A DNA stretch of 64,000 nt from Brevundimonas sp. MF30-B (GTDB lineage Bacteria; Pseudomonadota; Alphaproteobacteria; Caulobacterales; Caulobacteraceae), in the NCBI RefSeq assembly GCF_004683885.1, contig NZ_CP038440.1, positions 1,398,001 to 1,462,000 of the forward strand. Reading direction: 5' to 3'. The stretch's first letter is position 1. Each line of letters begins with the position of its first letter. Below, one piece after another: positions 46,388 through 54,290 of this stretch. Under the pieces are notes generated by a model. The model was given only the letters and a program-made list of their open reading frames with translations, made no database searches and was not told the origin of the DNA. The position numbers and the translations under genes are program-made.

Positions 46388-46828
46388 TCAGAAGGGCCAG
46401 CGCGCCATGGCCGCGGCGAAGCTCACCAGCGGGACGAACATCAGGGCCATGATGCCGAGGCGATTTCGCGTGGTCGTGATCTCGACGGCAGCTGGCTGGA
46501 AATCGGGCCTGTCGCGCGCCGACTTCGCCCATCGCAAGAAGCTGAGCGTCGGGCCGATCGACAGCAGGCCGATCAGCATGAAGGTCGCCAGCTTGGCCCA
46601 GAAGAAGGGGTTGGCTTCGTAAAAGGCCCAGCCCTTCCCGCCCCAGACGACGCGCGCAACGCCGACGCCCAAGACAAGTGCGGATGTCATACCGACGCCG
46701 GCGTCGATGCGCGCCAGCCGGCGAGCGTCGATGACGGGCGCGGCCACCAGGGCGCGTTCCAGCACCACCATGCCGAACAGGCCGAACACAAGGACATGAT
46801 GCAAGATGGCGAGCAGCAGGTCGGGCAT
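46388..46828 (-). CDS. DUF2214-family membrane protein
   Basis: This 146-residue protein has four membrane helices and begins MPDLLLAILHHVLVF, the recognisable start of the DUF2214 family. His9-His10 and the WGGKGWAFYEANPFFWAKL segment are conserved-looking. Biochemical role unknown. The ATG at 46828 is used instead of a longer start at 46879, which would overlap the divergent crcB gene. The stop is two bases from that of the lipoprotein gene. Confidence 0.85.
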   Translation of the reverse strand: MPDLLLAILHHVLVFGLFGMVVLERALVAAPVIDARRLARIDAGVGMTSALVLGVGVARVVWGGKGWAFYEANPFFWAKLATFMLIGLLSIGPTLSFLRWAKSARDRPDFQPAAVEITTTRNRLGIMALMFVPLVSFAAAMARWPF

Positions 46829-46869
46829 GGCGGCTTCGCTTTCGGTGCAGCCTCTGTAATAAGCCGCCG

Positions 46870-47259
46870 ATGATGACACGTTTTCTGCTTGTGGCGAGCG
46901 GCGGGGCCTTGGGGGCCATGGCGCGCTATGGCGTGGGCATGGTGGCCTTGCGCTGGGGCGGGATTGGCGGCTGGCCCTGGGGGACCTTTGCGGTCAACGC
47001 CATGGGCGGTCTGCTGATGGGGCTGCTGGCGGGCTGGCTGGCCTTGCGCGGGACCGCGGGGCAGGAGAGCGTTCGCCTGTTCGCCGCCGTCGGTCTGCTG
47101 GGCGGTTTCACCACCTTTTCGGCCTTCTCGCTGGAGACGGCGCTGATGATCCAGCGACGGGAGTTGGCGCTGGCGGCCGCCTATGTCGCCGGCTCGGTGG
47201 TCGTGGCGATCGGGGCGCTGTTCGTCGGGCTTTGGCTGGCGCGGAGGGCCTTCGCATGA
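46870..47259 (+). CDS. crcB: Fluoride-specific ion channel CrcB/Fluc
   Basis: This 129-residue protein has four membrane helices and the family signature GGFTTFSAFSLE, which lines the fluoride pore. A single gene of this length forms an antiparallel homodimer. No fluoride riboswitch fits in the 41-bp upstream gap. It overlaps the next pseudouridine synthase by ATGA. Confidence 0.95.
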   Translation: MMTRFLLVASGGALGAMARYGVGMVALRWGGIGGWPWGTFAVNAMGGLLMGLLAGWLALRGTAGQESVRLFAAVGLLGGFTTFSAFSLETALMIQRRELALAAAYVAGSVVVAIGALFVGLWLARRAFA

Positions 47260-48251
47260 GCCGCGAAGTCCAGACCCTGTACGTCGCCGAGGCCGAGGAC
47301 GGCATTCGCCTGGATCGGTGGTTCAAGCGCCGCTGGCCGCACCTGTCGCACATCCAGGTCGAGAAGATGGCTCGCAGCGGCCAGATCCGCGTCGACGGCT
47401 CGCGCGCCAAGCCCCAGGACCGGCTGACCGCCGGCGCGGCCATCCGCGTCCCGCCTCTGCCCGACGCCAATCCGCGCCAGCCGGGCGACAAGCACGAGCT
47501 GACCGAGCGCGACGTGGCCTACGCCAAGTCGCTGGTGCTCTATGAGGACGACCTGGTCATCGCTTTGAACAAGCCGCACGGCCTGGCGGTGCAGGGCGGC
47601 ACCAAGACCACCAAGCACGTCGACCGCCTGCTGTCGGCCTGGGGCGAGGGGATGGATCGGCCGCGTCTGGTGCATCGCCTGGACCGCGACACCTCGGGCG
47701 TGCTGCTTCTCGGCAAGGGGCCCGAGGCGGCCAAGCGGCTGGCCGGCGCCTTTGCGCGTCGGCAGGCCAAGAAGACCTATTGGGCCATCGTCATCGGCAA
47801 TCCCAAGCCCGTGGCGGGCCAGATCGACCTGGCGCTGAAGAAGACCGGCATCAACGACTTCGAGATGATGCGCACCGCCGATCCCAAGGATCACGGCGCG
47901 GAACCGGCCGAGACGGCCTATGCGACGCTCAGCCGGGCGGCGCATCGCGCGGCCTGGATGGCGCTGAGGCCGTTCACGGGGCGGACCCACCAGCTGCGCG
48001 CCCACATGGCCGCGATCGGGCATCCGATCCTGGGCGACCCCAAATACGGCACCGAGCAGTCGACCGAGCTGAGCGGGCCGCTGCGCCTGCAGCTTCACGC
48101 CAGACGCATCGAGCTGGACCATCCCGGCGGCGGCAAGCTGATCGTCGAGGCCCCGCTGAGCCCCGAGATGAAGGCCGGCTTCGCGCACTTCGGCTTCTCG
48201 GAGGACGAGGCGGACGAGGACCCCTTCGCCGGAGTGAGGCGCCTGCGTTGA
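47256..48251 (+). CDS. RluA-family pseudouridine synthase with S4 domain (RluC/RluD type)
   Basis: This 331-residue enzyme has an N-terminal S4 RNA-binding domain (about 15-70, GIRLDRWFKRRWPHLSH) and a catalytic domain with Asp144 in HRLDRDTSGVL. The late GRTHQLRAHMAAIGHP motif is present. The layout is that of 23S rRNA synthases RluC/RluD. The ATG overlaps the crcB stop. The end overlaps a TTG start of the HAD gene. Confidence 0.94.
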   Translation: MSREVQTLYVAEAEDGIRLDRWFKRRWPHLSHIQVEKMARSGQIRVDGSRAKPQDRLTAGAAIRVPPLPDANPRQPGDKHELTERDVAYAKSLVLYEDDLVIALNKPHGLAVQGGTKTTKHVDRLLSAWGEGMDRPRLVHRLDRDTSGVLLLGKGPEAAKRLAGAFARRQAKKTYWAIVIGNPKPVAGQIDLALKKTGINDFEMMRTADPKDHGAEPAETAYATLSRAAHRAAWMALRPFTGRTHQLRAHMAAIGHPILGDPKYGTEQSTELSGPLRLQLHARRIELDHPGGGKLIVEAPLSPEMKAGFAHFGFSEDEADEDPFAGVRRLR

Positions 48252-48925
48252 GGCCTCTGGCGGTCTTCGACATCGACGGCACCCTGGTCGACAGCCGAGT
48301 GCTGATCCACGAGGCGGCGGTGGCCGGCGCGCGGGCGGTCGGACTGCCGGACCCGACCTATGACGAAGTTCGCCAGACGGTGGGTCTGTCGCTGCCGGTC
48401 GCGATGCGCGCGCTGGCGCCTGACATCCCGGACGCGGCGCTGGATCGGTTCGTAGCAGGCTTTCAGGCCTATTTCCGGGCCCACTACGATGCGGGGCGCG
48501 AAGAGCCGCTGTATCCAGGCGTCGACGACATGCTGCGCCGTCTTCGCAAAGACGGCTGGCGGCTGGCCCTGGCCACGGGGCAGAACAGGCGGGGCGTGGC
48601 TCGCAACCTGGCGCGGGCGGGGTGGGGCGACACCTTCATATCGGCCCACTGTGCGGAGGACGGGCCGGGCAAGCCGGATCCGACGATGCTGCGCGCGGCC
48701 ATGACCGCCTGTCGGGCCTGCGCCGCCACCACGGTCATGATCGGCGATACCGGCCATGACCACCGCATGGCGCTGAATGCCGGGGTGCCCGCCTATGGCG
48801 TGGCCTGGGGCTTCAATACGGTGGAGGAGCAACTGGCCGCTGGCGCCGTGATGGTCGCTTCGGACTGGCCGGACCTCGAAGCCGCGCTCGACCGTTTCGC
48901 TGTCCAAGCCTTCGAGATCGCCTGA
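48248..48925 (+). CDS. HAD-family phosphatase (phosphoglycolate phosphatase-like)
   Basis: This 225-residue hydrolase begins with motif I FDIDGTLVDS. Later motifs are LATGQNRRG (motif II) and KPDP followed by MIGDTGHD (motifs III and IV). The cap domain is the helical type 1, as in Gph. The TTG start at 48248 overlaps the previous stop, which is the only start that gives a normal N-terminus. The end overlaps the ATP12 gene by one base (TGATG). Confidence 0.9.
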   Translation: MRPLAVFDIDGTLVDSRVLIHEAAVAGARAVGLPDPTYDEVRQTVGLSLPVAMRALAPDIPDAALDRFVAGFQAYFRAHYDAGREEPLYPGVDDMLRRLRKDGWRLALATGQNRRGVARNLARAGWGDTFISAHCAEDGPGKPDPTMLRAAMTACRACAATTVMIGDTGHDHRMALNAGVPAYGVAWGFNTVEEQLAAGAVMVASDWPDLEAALDRFAVQAFEIA

Positions 48926-49686
48926 TGCATATTCCACCGATGGATCCCAACGTCGCGGCCCGAAAGGGCTTTCGCGAGTCCGAAGAGCGCATCAAACGCT
49001 TCTGGAAGACTGCCAGCACGGAGGCGCGCGACGACGGCTGGGTCGTTCTGCTGGACGGCCGGGCGCCCAAGACGCCGGCCGGCGCCGCGCTGATCCTTCC
49101 GACCGAAGCCGCGGCGCAACTGGTCGCGGATGAGTGGAACGCTCAGGGCGAGCATCTGGCCCCCGCGACCATGCCGGCTACGCGCCTCGCCTCCACCGCC
49201 ATCGACCGCATCGGCCAGGCCCGCGAGCCGGTGGCCGACGAGATCGCCGCCTACGCCGGCTCGGACGCCCTTTGCTACATCGCCGAGGCGCCGACCGGCC
49301 TGATCGAACGCCAGGCCCGCGAGTGGACGCCATGGCGTGAGTGGGCGGCGCGCGAACTGGGCGTCGCGCTGCATCCGGCGGAGGGCATCGTGCATCGCGC
49401 CCAGCCGGCCGAGTCCCTGTCGCGGGTGAAGGCGCTGGCGCTGGAGCTAGACGACTTCGCCCTGACGGGTCTGGCGACGGTGGTGCCGCTTTTCGGATCG
49501 GCGGTGCTGGGTCTGGCGATGCAGCGAAGCGCTTTAACGGCCGAAGAGGCGTTCGAAATCTCGCGGCTCGAGGAACGCTTCCAGGAAGAGCAGTGGGGCC
49601 AGGACGCCGAGGCTGCCGAACGCGTCGCCGCTCGCCGCGACGAAGCCGTGCTGTTGCAGCGATGGTTCGAGGCGCTGCGCGCTTAA
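48925..49686 (+). CDS. ATP12-family F1-ATPase assembly chaperone
   Basis: This 253-residue protein belongs to the ATP12 family, which binds the free F1 alpha subunit; it is shared by mitochondria and alphaproteobacteria. The pattern RFWKTASTEARDDGWVVLLD, KTPAG, and a C-terminal helical part is visible. It is the last of a coupled run crcB, rluC-like, HAD phosphatase, ATP12, a grouping often seen in alphaproteobacteria. Confidence 0.93.
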   Translation: MHIPPMDPNVAARKGFRESEERIKRFWKTASTEARDDGWVVLLDGRAPKTPAGAALILPTEAAAQLVADEWNAQGEHLAPATMPATRLASTAIDRIGQAREPVADEIAAYAGSDALCYIAEAPTGLIERQAREWTPWREWAARELGVALHPAEGIVHRAQPAESLSRVKALALELDDFALTGLATVVPLFGSAVLGLAMQRSALTAEEAFEISRLEERFQEEQWGQDAEAAERVAARRDEAVLLQRWFEALRA

Positions 49687-49753
49687 CTTTCCAAACTGGA
49701 AAGTTTTGACTTGCCAGCACGGAAAGTCTGCGTCATTTTCCGCCATGGAAAGT
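49686..49753 (+). promoter_or_regulatory. Three tandem palindromic operators ACTTTCC-N5-GGAAAGT
   Basis: Three sites occur in 68 bp. Site 1 (49686-49704) is ACTTTCC-N5-GGAAAGT; site 2 (49709-49727) has ACTTGCC in its left arm; site 3 (49735-49753) has ATTTTCC. All right arms are identical. Centres are 23 and 26 bp apart, roughly two to two and a half turns. A TTGACT (49706-49711) between sites 1 and 2 may be the -35 of the promoter of the two genes that follow, one of which is a DNA-binding regulator. Confidence 0.8.
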
Positions 49754-49765
49754 GAGGAAGACATC

Positions 49766-50215
49766 ATGACCGACGACAACCAAAGCCCGCAGGACGCGCT
49801 GGCCTCCATCACCGCCGCGCGCGCCGGAATCGTCAAGGACACGCGGTATCCGCTGTCCTGGGACCTGGGCTACGGCGCGATCTGCGGCGCCCTGGTGGGC
49901 GGTCAGGCCCTGCCGACGCTGTGGGCAGGGCTCGTTCTGGCGTTCGCCATGGTGGGCCTGGTCCTGTCAATCCGGGCCTGGCGCAAGGAGATGGGCTACT
50001 GGGTCAACGGCTATTCGCCGCGCCGGGCGCGCTGGGTGGCGATCGGCCTGGCGGTGGTTCTGATCGCCCTGATGGGCGTGTCGCTCTGGTTCCGGTCCAA
50101 TGGCCTGCACTGGGGCGGCCTGATCACCTTCGCGCTCGGCTTTGTGGCGGCGGTCGTGGGCGGGCGGCTGTGGATGAGGACTTGGAAGGCGGAGTTGGCG
50201 GAGGAGGGGCAGTGA
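49766..50215 (+). CDS. Membrane protein paired with a winged-helix regulator
   Basis: This 150-residue protein has four membrane helices (about 35-52, 55-72, 93-110 and 113-131). An N-terminal stretch DALASITAARAGIVKDTRYPLSWDL leads into helix 1; I recognise this as an uncharacterised family that is usually paired with a small winged-helix protein. The ATG at 49766 is chosen for its GAGGAAG upstream. It ends in a GTGA overlap with the regulator, so they are co-translated and probably share control from the triple operator. Confidence 0.8.
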   Translation: MTDDNQSPQDALASITAARAGIVKDTRYPLSWDLGYGAICGALVGGQALPTLWAGLVLAFAMVGLVLSIRAWRKEMGYWVNGYSPRRARWVAIGLAVVLIALMGVSLWFRSNGLHWGGLITFALGFVAAVVGGRLWMRTWKAELAEEGQ

Positions 50216-50508
50216 GTGCGGCCTTTGACCCGATCATCCACGCGCCCGGACGGCTTCAGCTCTGCGCCATCCTGTCCAGCGTTGACGAGGCCGAGTTCAC
50301 GGTGCTGAAGGAGGCGATCCAGGTGTCGGACTCCGTCATGTCCAAGCACCTGAAGCTGCTGGAGGAAGCAGGCTATGTCACCGTGTCCAAGGCCGCGCGC
50401 GAAGGTCGACAACGGACCTGGGCGGCCCTGACGAAGGCGGGGCGTCAGGCCTTCACCGCCCATGTGGCCGAGTTGAACCGACTGGCCGCCGCGACCCTGC
50501 CGGCCTGA
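50212..50508 (+). CDS. Small winged-helix transcriptional regulator
   Basis: This 98-residue protein is a single winged helix of the HTH_34 kind (MarR/PadR-like): PGRLQLCAILSSVDEAEF, the recognition-helix region SDSVMSKHLKLLEEAGYV, and the wing KAAREGRQRTW. GAGGAGGGGC precedes the GTG. It likely binds the palindromes upstream of its partner gene as a dimer. The effector is unknown; the partner membrane protein may sense or respond to it. Confidence 0.85.
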   Translation: MSAAFDPIIHAPGRLQLCAILSSVDEAEFTVLKEAIQVSDSVMSKHLKLLEEAGYVTVSKAAREGRQRTWAALTKAGRQAFTAHVAELNRLAAATLPA

Positions 50509-50511
50509 GGG

Positions 50512-51267
50512 TCAGAAGAACAGCGAGGCTTCGCCGCGCAGGATCGCTTCGGCCTCAGACGTGTGCTTGGCGTCGGAGCGGTCATGCAGAACCAGGGGCG
50601 GCAGGAGGCGCAGCGGGGCCTTGCCGCCCCGAACGGCTTGGACCAGTACCCGCTTGGCGGCTTCGTCGGCGTGGGGCTGGACCGGGCGAATGGCGAAGGA
50701 GCCCGCCTTGGCGCCCAGCAACGCCAGCAGGTCGGCCAGGCGATCCGCGCGGTGAATGACGATGATCCGGCCGCCGTCCTTCGTCGCTGCCAGCAGGAAA
50801 TCGGTCCAGGCCTTCAGTCCGTCGTCGGCCAGCCACGCCGCGCGTTTGCCTTCGGCGGGCGCGCGCAGAGCGTTCGCATCGTCAAAGAAGGGCGGATTGG
50901 AGACGGCCCAGTCGAACCGCTCGAGACCCAGCGCGCGAAATCCAGCGGAGACGTCGCCGCTGATGATCTCCGCCGGTGCGCCGTTGATCGTGGCGTTCCA
51001 GCGCGCCAGGCTGGCGGCGTCGACTTCGCGCTCCAGCCCGGTCAAGCTGACGCCGGGCCGCCGTTTCGCCACCTGCATCAGCACCGCGCCAGCCCCGGAT
51101 CCGGCTTCGATCAGACGCTCGCCAGGCCGGGCGTCGACGGCGGCCGCCAGCAAGGCGGCGTCCATGCCGGCGCGATAGCCCCGCTCGGGCTGCATCAAGC
51201 AGACACGGCCGCCCAGCAGCCTGCTTTCGACGGCGTTCGCAGGGGCGGAAGAGGACGGGTCTGACAC
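50512..51267 (-). CDS. SAM-dependent methyltransferase, tRNA1(Val) A37 N6 type
   Basis: This 251-residue enzyme resembles TrmN6/YfiC, which methylates adenine 37 of tRNA1(Val). It has a SAM motif IEAGSGAGAVLMQVA and the N6-adenine motif SNPPFFDDAN. The GTG at 51267, with AAGGA upstream, gives the natural N-terminus; a longer frame beyond it overlaps the divergent polyprenyl synthase gene and is rejected. Other N6-adenine targets are possible. Confidence 0.88.
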   Translation of the reverse strand: MSDPSSSAPANAVESRLLGGRVCLMQPERGYRAGMDAALLAAAVDARPGERLIEAGSGAGAVLMQVAKRRPGVSLTGLEREVDAASLARWNATINGAPAEIISGDVSAGFRALGLERFDWAVSNPPFFDDANALRAPAEGKRAAWLADDGLKAWTDFLLAATKDGGRIIVIHRADRLADLLALLGAKAGSFAIRPVQPHADEAAKRVLVQAVRGGKAPLRLLPPLVLHDRSDAKHTSEAEAILRGEASLFF

Positions 51268-51390
51268 GGCGATCCTTCTTGACCCATAGGGGGCGCGCCA
51301 CCATTGTGCGCCGCATCGCGACCGGGCAAGCCGGCGCCTGGATTTATGCGGTCGCAACGACGGCCGCTTCGGTGGTGAAAGAGTATTCCA

Positions 51391-52407
51391 TTGGACGCTG
51401 CAACCGTCGCCGCTCCCCGCGCCAAGGGTGACGTGGAGGCCCTGGGCCGTCTGGCCCAGGCCGACATGGCGGCGGTCGACGCCCTGATCCTGGAGCGAAT
51501 GCAGTCCGACGTGCCGGTGATCCCGCGCCTGGCCGAGCATCTGGTCGCGGCGGGCGGCAAGCGGCTGCGTCCGCTGCTGACCGTCGCCGCAGCGCGAGCG
51601 GTGGGCGCGACCGACGACATCGAGGCCCCGCGCAAGCTGGCCGCAGCGGTCGAGTTCATCCACACCGCCACCCTGCTGCACGACGACATCGTCGACGGGT
51701 CGGAGATGCGGCGCGGCAAGGTCGCGGCGCATCTGATCTGGGGCGCCGCGTCGTCGGTTCTGGTCGGTGACTTCCTGTTCGCGCGCGCCTTCGAGCTTAT
51801 GGTCGAGACGGATTCAATTCGTGCGCTTGGCGCTCTGGCTCAAGCTTCGCGCGTGATCGCTGAGGGGGAGGTGCTGCAGCTGACGCGCGCGCACGACCTG
51901 AATCTGGATCAGGCCACCTATCTGCAGATCATCCGCGCCAAGACGGCCGAACTGTTTGCCGCCGCGGCTGAATCGGGCGCCGTGGGCGCCGGAGCGGACG
52001 AGGCGTCGGTGAAAGCCCTGCGCGACTACGGCATGGCGCTGGGCGTGGCCTTCCAACTCGCGGACGACGCTCTGGATTACGGCGGGGCGTCCGAGGCCCT
52101 GGGCAAGAACGCCGGCGACGACTTCAACGAGGGCAAGGCGACGCTGCCCCTGCTGCTGGCGGTCCAGCGCACGCGCGGGCGCGAGGACGCCTTCTGGGAG
52201 CGCACCGTCACCAAGGGCGAGCGCACGCCGGATGACTTCCGCCGGGCGCGCGAACTGATCATCGGCACCGGGGCGGTGGGCGCGACCCTGGATCTGGCGG
52301 GCGACTACGCCGATCAGGCCAAGGCGGCGCTGAGCGTGCTGCCCGCTGGCGAATGGCGCGAGGCGCTGGAGCGTCTGGCCGACTTCTCCGTAAGCCGCGC
52401 CGCCTGA
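51391..52407 (+). CDS. Polyprenyl diphosphate synthase (octaprenyl type)
   Basis: This 338-residue trans-prenyltransferase makes the side chain of ubiquinone from farnesyl and isopentenyl diphosphates. It has GGKRLRP (55-61), the first Asp-rich motif DDIVD (98-102), and the second, DDALD, near residue 225. The TTG start at 51391 has GAAAGAG upstream. Chain length, eight to ten units, cannot be told directly. It ends one base from the convergent GluQRS stop. Confidence 0.93.
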   Translation: MDAATVAAPRAKGDVEALGRLAQADMAAVDALILERMQSDVPVIPRLAEHLVAAGGKRLRPLLTVAAARAVGATDDIEAPRKLAAAVEFIHTATLLHDDIVDGSEMRRGKVAAHLIWGAASSVLVGDFLFARAFELMVETDSIRALGALAQASRVIAEGEVLQLTRAHDLNLDQATYLQIIRAKTAELFAAAAESGAVGAGADEASVKALRDYGMALGVAFQLADDALDYGGASEALGKNAGDDFNEGKATLPLLLAVQRTRGREDAFWERTVTKGERTPDDFRRARELIIGTGAVGATLDLAGDYADQAKAALSVLPAGEWREALERLADFSVSRAA

Positions 52408-52408
52408 T

Positions 52409-53257
52409 CTAGAGGCCGATCCGCGTCCGCACCTGTTCCGGGGTTACGCCATCGCCGCGCAGCTCCGCCAGCGTCACCGAGCGGTCGCGCTTGGCGTAGC
52501 GGCGACCGTCCGGCCCGCTCAGCAGGCGGTGGTGGCGATAGGTCGGCGCGGGCCAGCCCATCAGGGCGTGGATCAGACGCTGGATGTGCGTGGCCTCGAA
52601 CAGATCTTCGCCTCGGATCACCTGGGTCACGCCCTGCAGGGCGTCGTCGTGGGTGACTGCGAGGTGATAGGCGACGCCGGCGTCCTTGCGCGCCACGATG
52701 ATGTCCCCCGCCGCCTCTGGGCGCGCCGCCAAACGGCCGGTCTCGCCGTCGGGGCCTCGGCCGATTTCATCGAAAGACAGGGCGGCCCAGGCCTCTTCTC
52801 CCAGCGCCTCCCGCGCGCGATCCAGCGAGAGCCGCCAGGCGAACGGCCGGTCAGAGCCCAGAAGGCGAGCTTCCTCGTCCGGCGCGTGGGGTCCGGGACG
52901 CACGGCCTCGACGGGGCCATGGGGCGCGTCGCCGATGGCGGCGGCGACCTCCTTGCGGGTGCGGAAGCACCGGTACAGCAGTCCGCGCACCCGCATCTGC
53001 TCGATGGCGGCGGCGTAGTCGTCCAGATGATCCGACTGGCGCCGCACCGGTCCGTCCCAGTCCAGGCCCAGCCAGGCGAGGTCCTCGAGGATGCCCGCCT
53101 CATACTCGGGACGGCAGCGCGTAGGGTCGATGTCCTCGATGCGCAGCAGGAAACGTCCGCCCGCGTCACGCGCGGCCCGCCACGCGGTCAGGGTCGAATA
53201 GGCGTGGCCCAGATGCAGCCGGCCGGTCGGGGAGGGGGCGAAGCGGGTGACGAACAA
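52409..53257 (-). CDS. gluQ: Glutamyl-Q tRNA(Asp) synthetase
   Basis: This 282-residue truncated relative of glutamyl-tRNA synthetase charges glutamate onto queuosine in tRNA(Asp). It keeps the catalytic half with HLGH (15-18, the HIGH motif) and KRDRS near the C-terminus (the KMSKS equivalent), and lacks the anticodon-binding domain, the mark of GluQRS. The start appears to be TTG at 53257, as no in-frame ATG lies nearby. Confidence 0.93.
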   Translation of the reverse strand: MFVTRFAPSPTGRLHLGHAYSTLTAWRAARDAGGRFLLRIEDIDPTRCRPEYEAGILEDLAWLGLDWDGPVRRQSDHLDDYAAAIEQMRVRGLLYRCFRTRKEVAAAIGDAPHGPVEAVRPGPHAPDEEARLLGSDRPFAWRLSLDRAREALGEEAWAALSFDEIGRGPDGETGRLAARPEAAGDIIVARKDAGVAYHLAVTHDDALQGVTQVIRGEDLFEATHIQRLIHALMGWPAPTYRHHRLLSGPDGRRYAKRDRSVTLAELRGDGVTPEQVRTRIGL

Positions 53258-53290
53258 TGATGGAACTGCGTTAGATCACAAGGAGGTGTA

Positions 53291-53428
53291 TTGATTGCGT
53301 GGCCATGGCTTGATTACCTGAGGTTGCCTTGGGGGGAGGCTTGCCATGTTATTGAAAAAGTTTGTTTTGACGGCGTCACTCATTCTGTTCAGCGGTTCGA
53401 TCTCCGCAATGACAGTCCGACCAGCTAG
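53291..53428 (+). other. Possible short leader ORF with a perfect Shine-Dalgarno
   Basis: AAGGAGGTG, fully complementary to the 16S rRNA tail, lies a few bases before TTG at 53291, which opens 45 codons ending at TAG 53426-53428. The frame overlaps the Cys-rich gene. It could be a leader peptide or only a stray ribosome-binding site; the product has no known pattern. Confidence 0.25.
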
Positions 53429-53588
53429 CGCGTGCGTAGGCGAAAACTGCCCTGCTCACTGCGATTGTCTCTACGAATGCCAGCAACGGTATGCCGGTGA
53501 GCTTAACGAGTTGATCAAGTGCAATGAGGGGTGTCACGTCGTCTTCCCTTGCACCAGCCATCCCTGCGGTCTTTCCACTCCCCTGTAA
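53346..53588 (+). CDS. Small Cys-rich secreted protein with twin CX3C motif
   Basis: This 80-residue protein has a signal peptide (hydrophobic 6-17, likely cleavage after ASA at 27-29) and nine cysteines: 30, 35, 39, 41, 45, 59, 63, 69 and 74. The core C41-X3-C45-X13-C59-X3-C63 is a twin CX3C arrangement, as in alpha-hairpinins and small Tim-like proteins. Its DNA is clearly poorer in GC than the neighbourhood (for example GTT, GAA, AAA, TTT codons), suggesting recent gain or weak selection. GGGGGGAGG precedes the ATG. I do not recognise a family; a periplasmic disulfide-bonded hairpin is the structural guess. Confidence 0.7.
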   Translation: MLLKKFVLTASLILFSGSISAMTVRPASACVGENCPAHCDCLYECQQRYAGELNELIKCNEGCHVVFPCTSHPCGLSTPL

Positions 53589-53615
53589 CGGCTGTTTATT
53601 GTAGCGAGGGTTTCT

Positions 53616-54290
53616 ATGGCCCTCGCTCCGACCTCGTCTCAGATCGCCGCCGCGCGTCAGGCCCTTGCCGCCGCCGACCCGGCGCTAGCGCGGGCGCATG
53701 CGACGACGCCGGAGTTCGAATGGCGGCTGAGGCCCGGCGGATACGAAGGTCTGTTCCGCATGATCGTGGAGCAGCAGGTGTCGGTGGCGGCCGCCGCGTC
53801 GATCTGGGCGCGGGTCGTGGCGGGGCTCGACGGGACGGTGACGCCCGAGGCCGTGCTGGCGCGCGATGTCGAGACACTGCGCGGCTTCGGCCTGTCGGGT
53901 CAGAAGGCGACCTACGGCCGCGAGATCGCCCTGGCCCAGGCCGAGGGCCGGATCGATTTCGACCATCTGGAGCGGCTTGACGACGCCCAGGCCGTCGCCG
54001 CCCTGACCGCCATCAAGGGTGTCGGAAAATGGACGGCCGAGACCTTCCTGATGTTCTGCGAAGGCCGGCTGGACGTGTTTCCGGGTGGCGACGTGGCGCT
54101 TCAGGAGGCGATGCGTTGGGCTGACCGCGCTGAAACCCGACCCAATGAGAAGCAGGCCTACGCCCGCGCCGAATTGTGGCGCCCGCACCGCGGCGTGGCG
54201 GCGCACCTGCTGTGGGGCTGGTATGGCGGGGTGAAGCGCGGCGAGATCGCGCTTGAAGAGGCTGAACAGAAGGCCGGGGGAAGCGACTGA
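53616..54290 (+). CDS. DNA-3-methyladenine glycosylase (AlkA/HhH-GPD family)
   Basis: This 224-residue enzyme removes alkylated bases from DNA. The helix-hairpin-helix is IKGVGKW at 133-139 and the catalytic Asp159 is in VFPGGDVAL. The RMIVEQQVSVAAA segment is typical of short AlkA-like proteins without the N-terminal AlkA domain. The end overlaps the TRIC gene by one base (TGATG). Confidence 0.93.
   Translation: MALAPTSSQIAAARQALAAADPALARAHATTPEFEWRLRPGGYEGLFRMIVEQQVSVAAAASIWARVVAGLDGTVTPEAVLARDVETLRGFGLSGQKATYGREIALAQAEGRIDFDHLERLDDAQAVAALTAIKGVGKWTAETFLMFCEGRLDVFPGGDVALQEAMRWADRAETRPNEKQAYARAELWRPHRGVAAHLLWGWYGGVKRGEIALEEAEQKAGGSD

Noticed and set aside
46829-46869. Possible fluoride riboswitch upstream of crcB
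   Set aside because: The gap is only 41 bp and lacks the conserved pseudoknot segments of the crcB motif.
51268-51732. Extended N-terminus of the tRNA1(Val)-type methyltransferase
   Set aside because: The extension is antisense to the polyprenyl synthase start, Arg-rich and without conserved pattern; GTG 51267 has a good ribosome-binding site.
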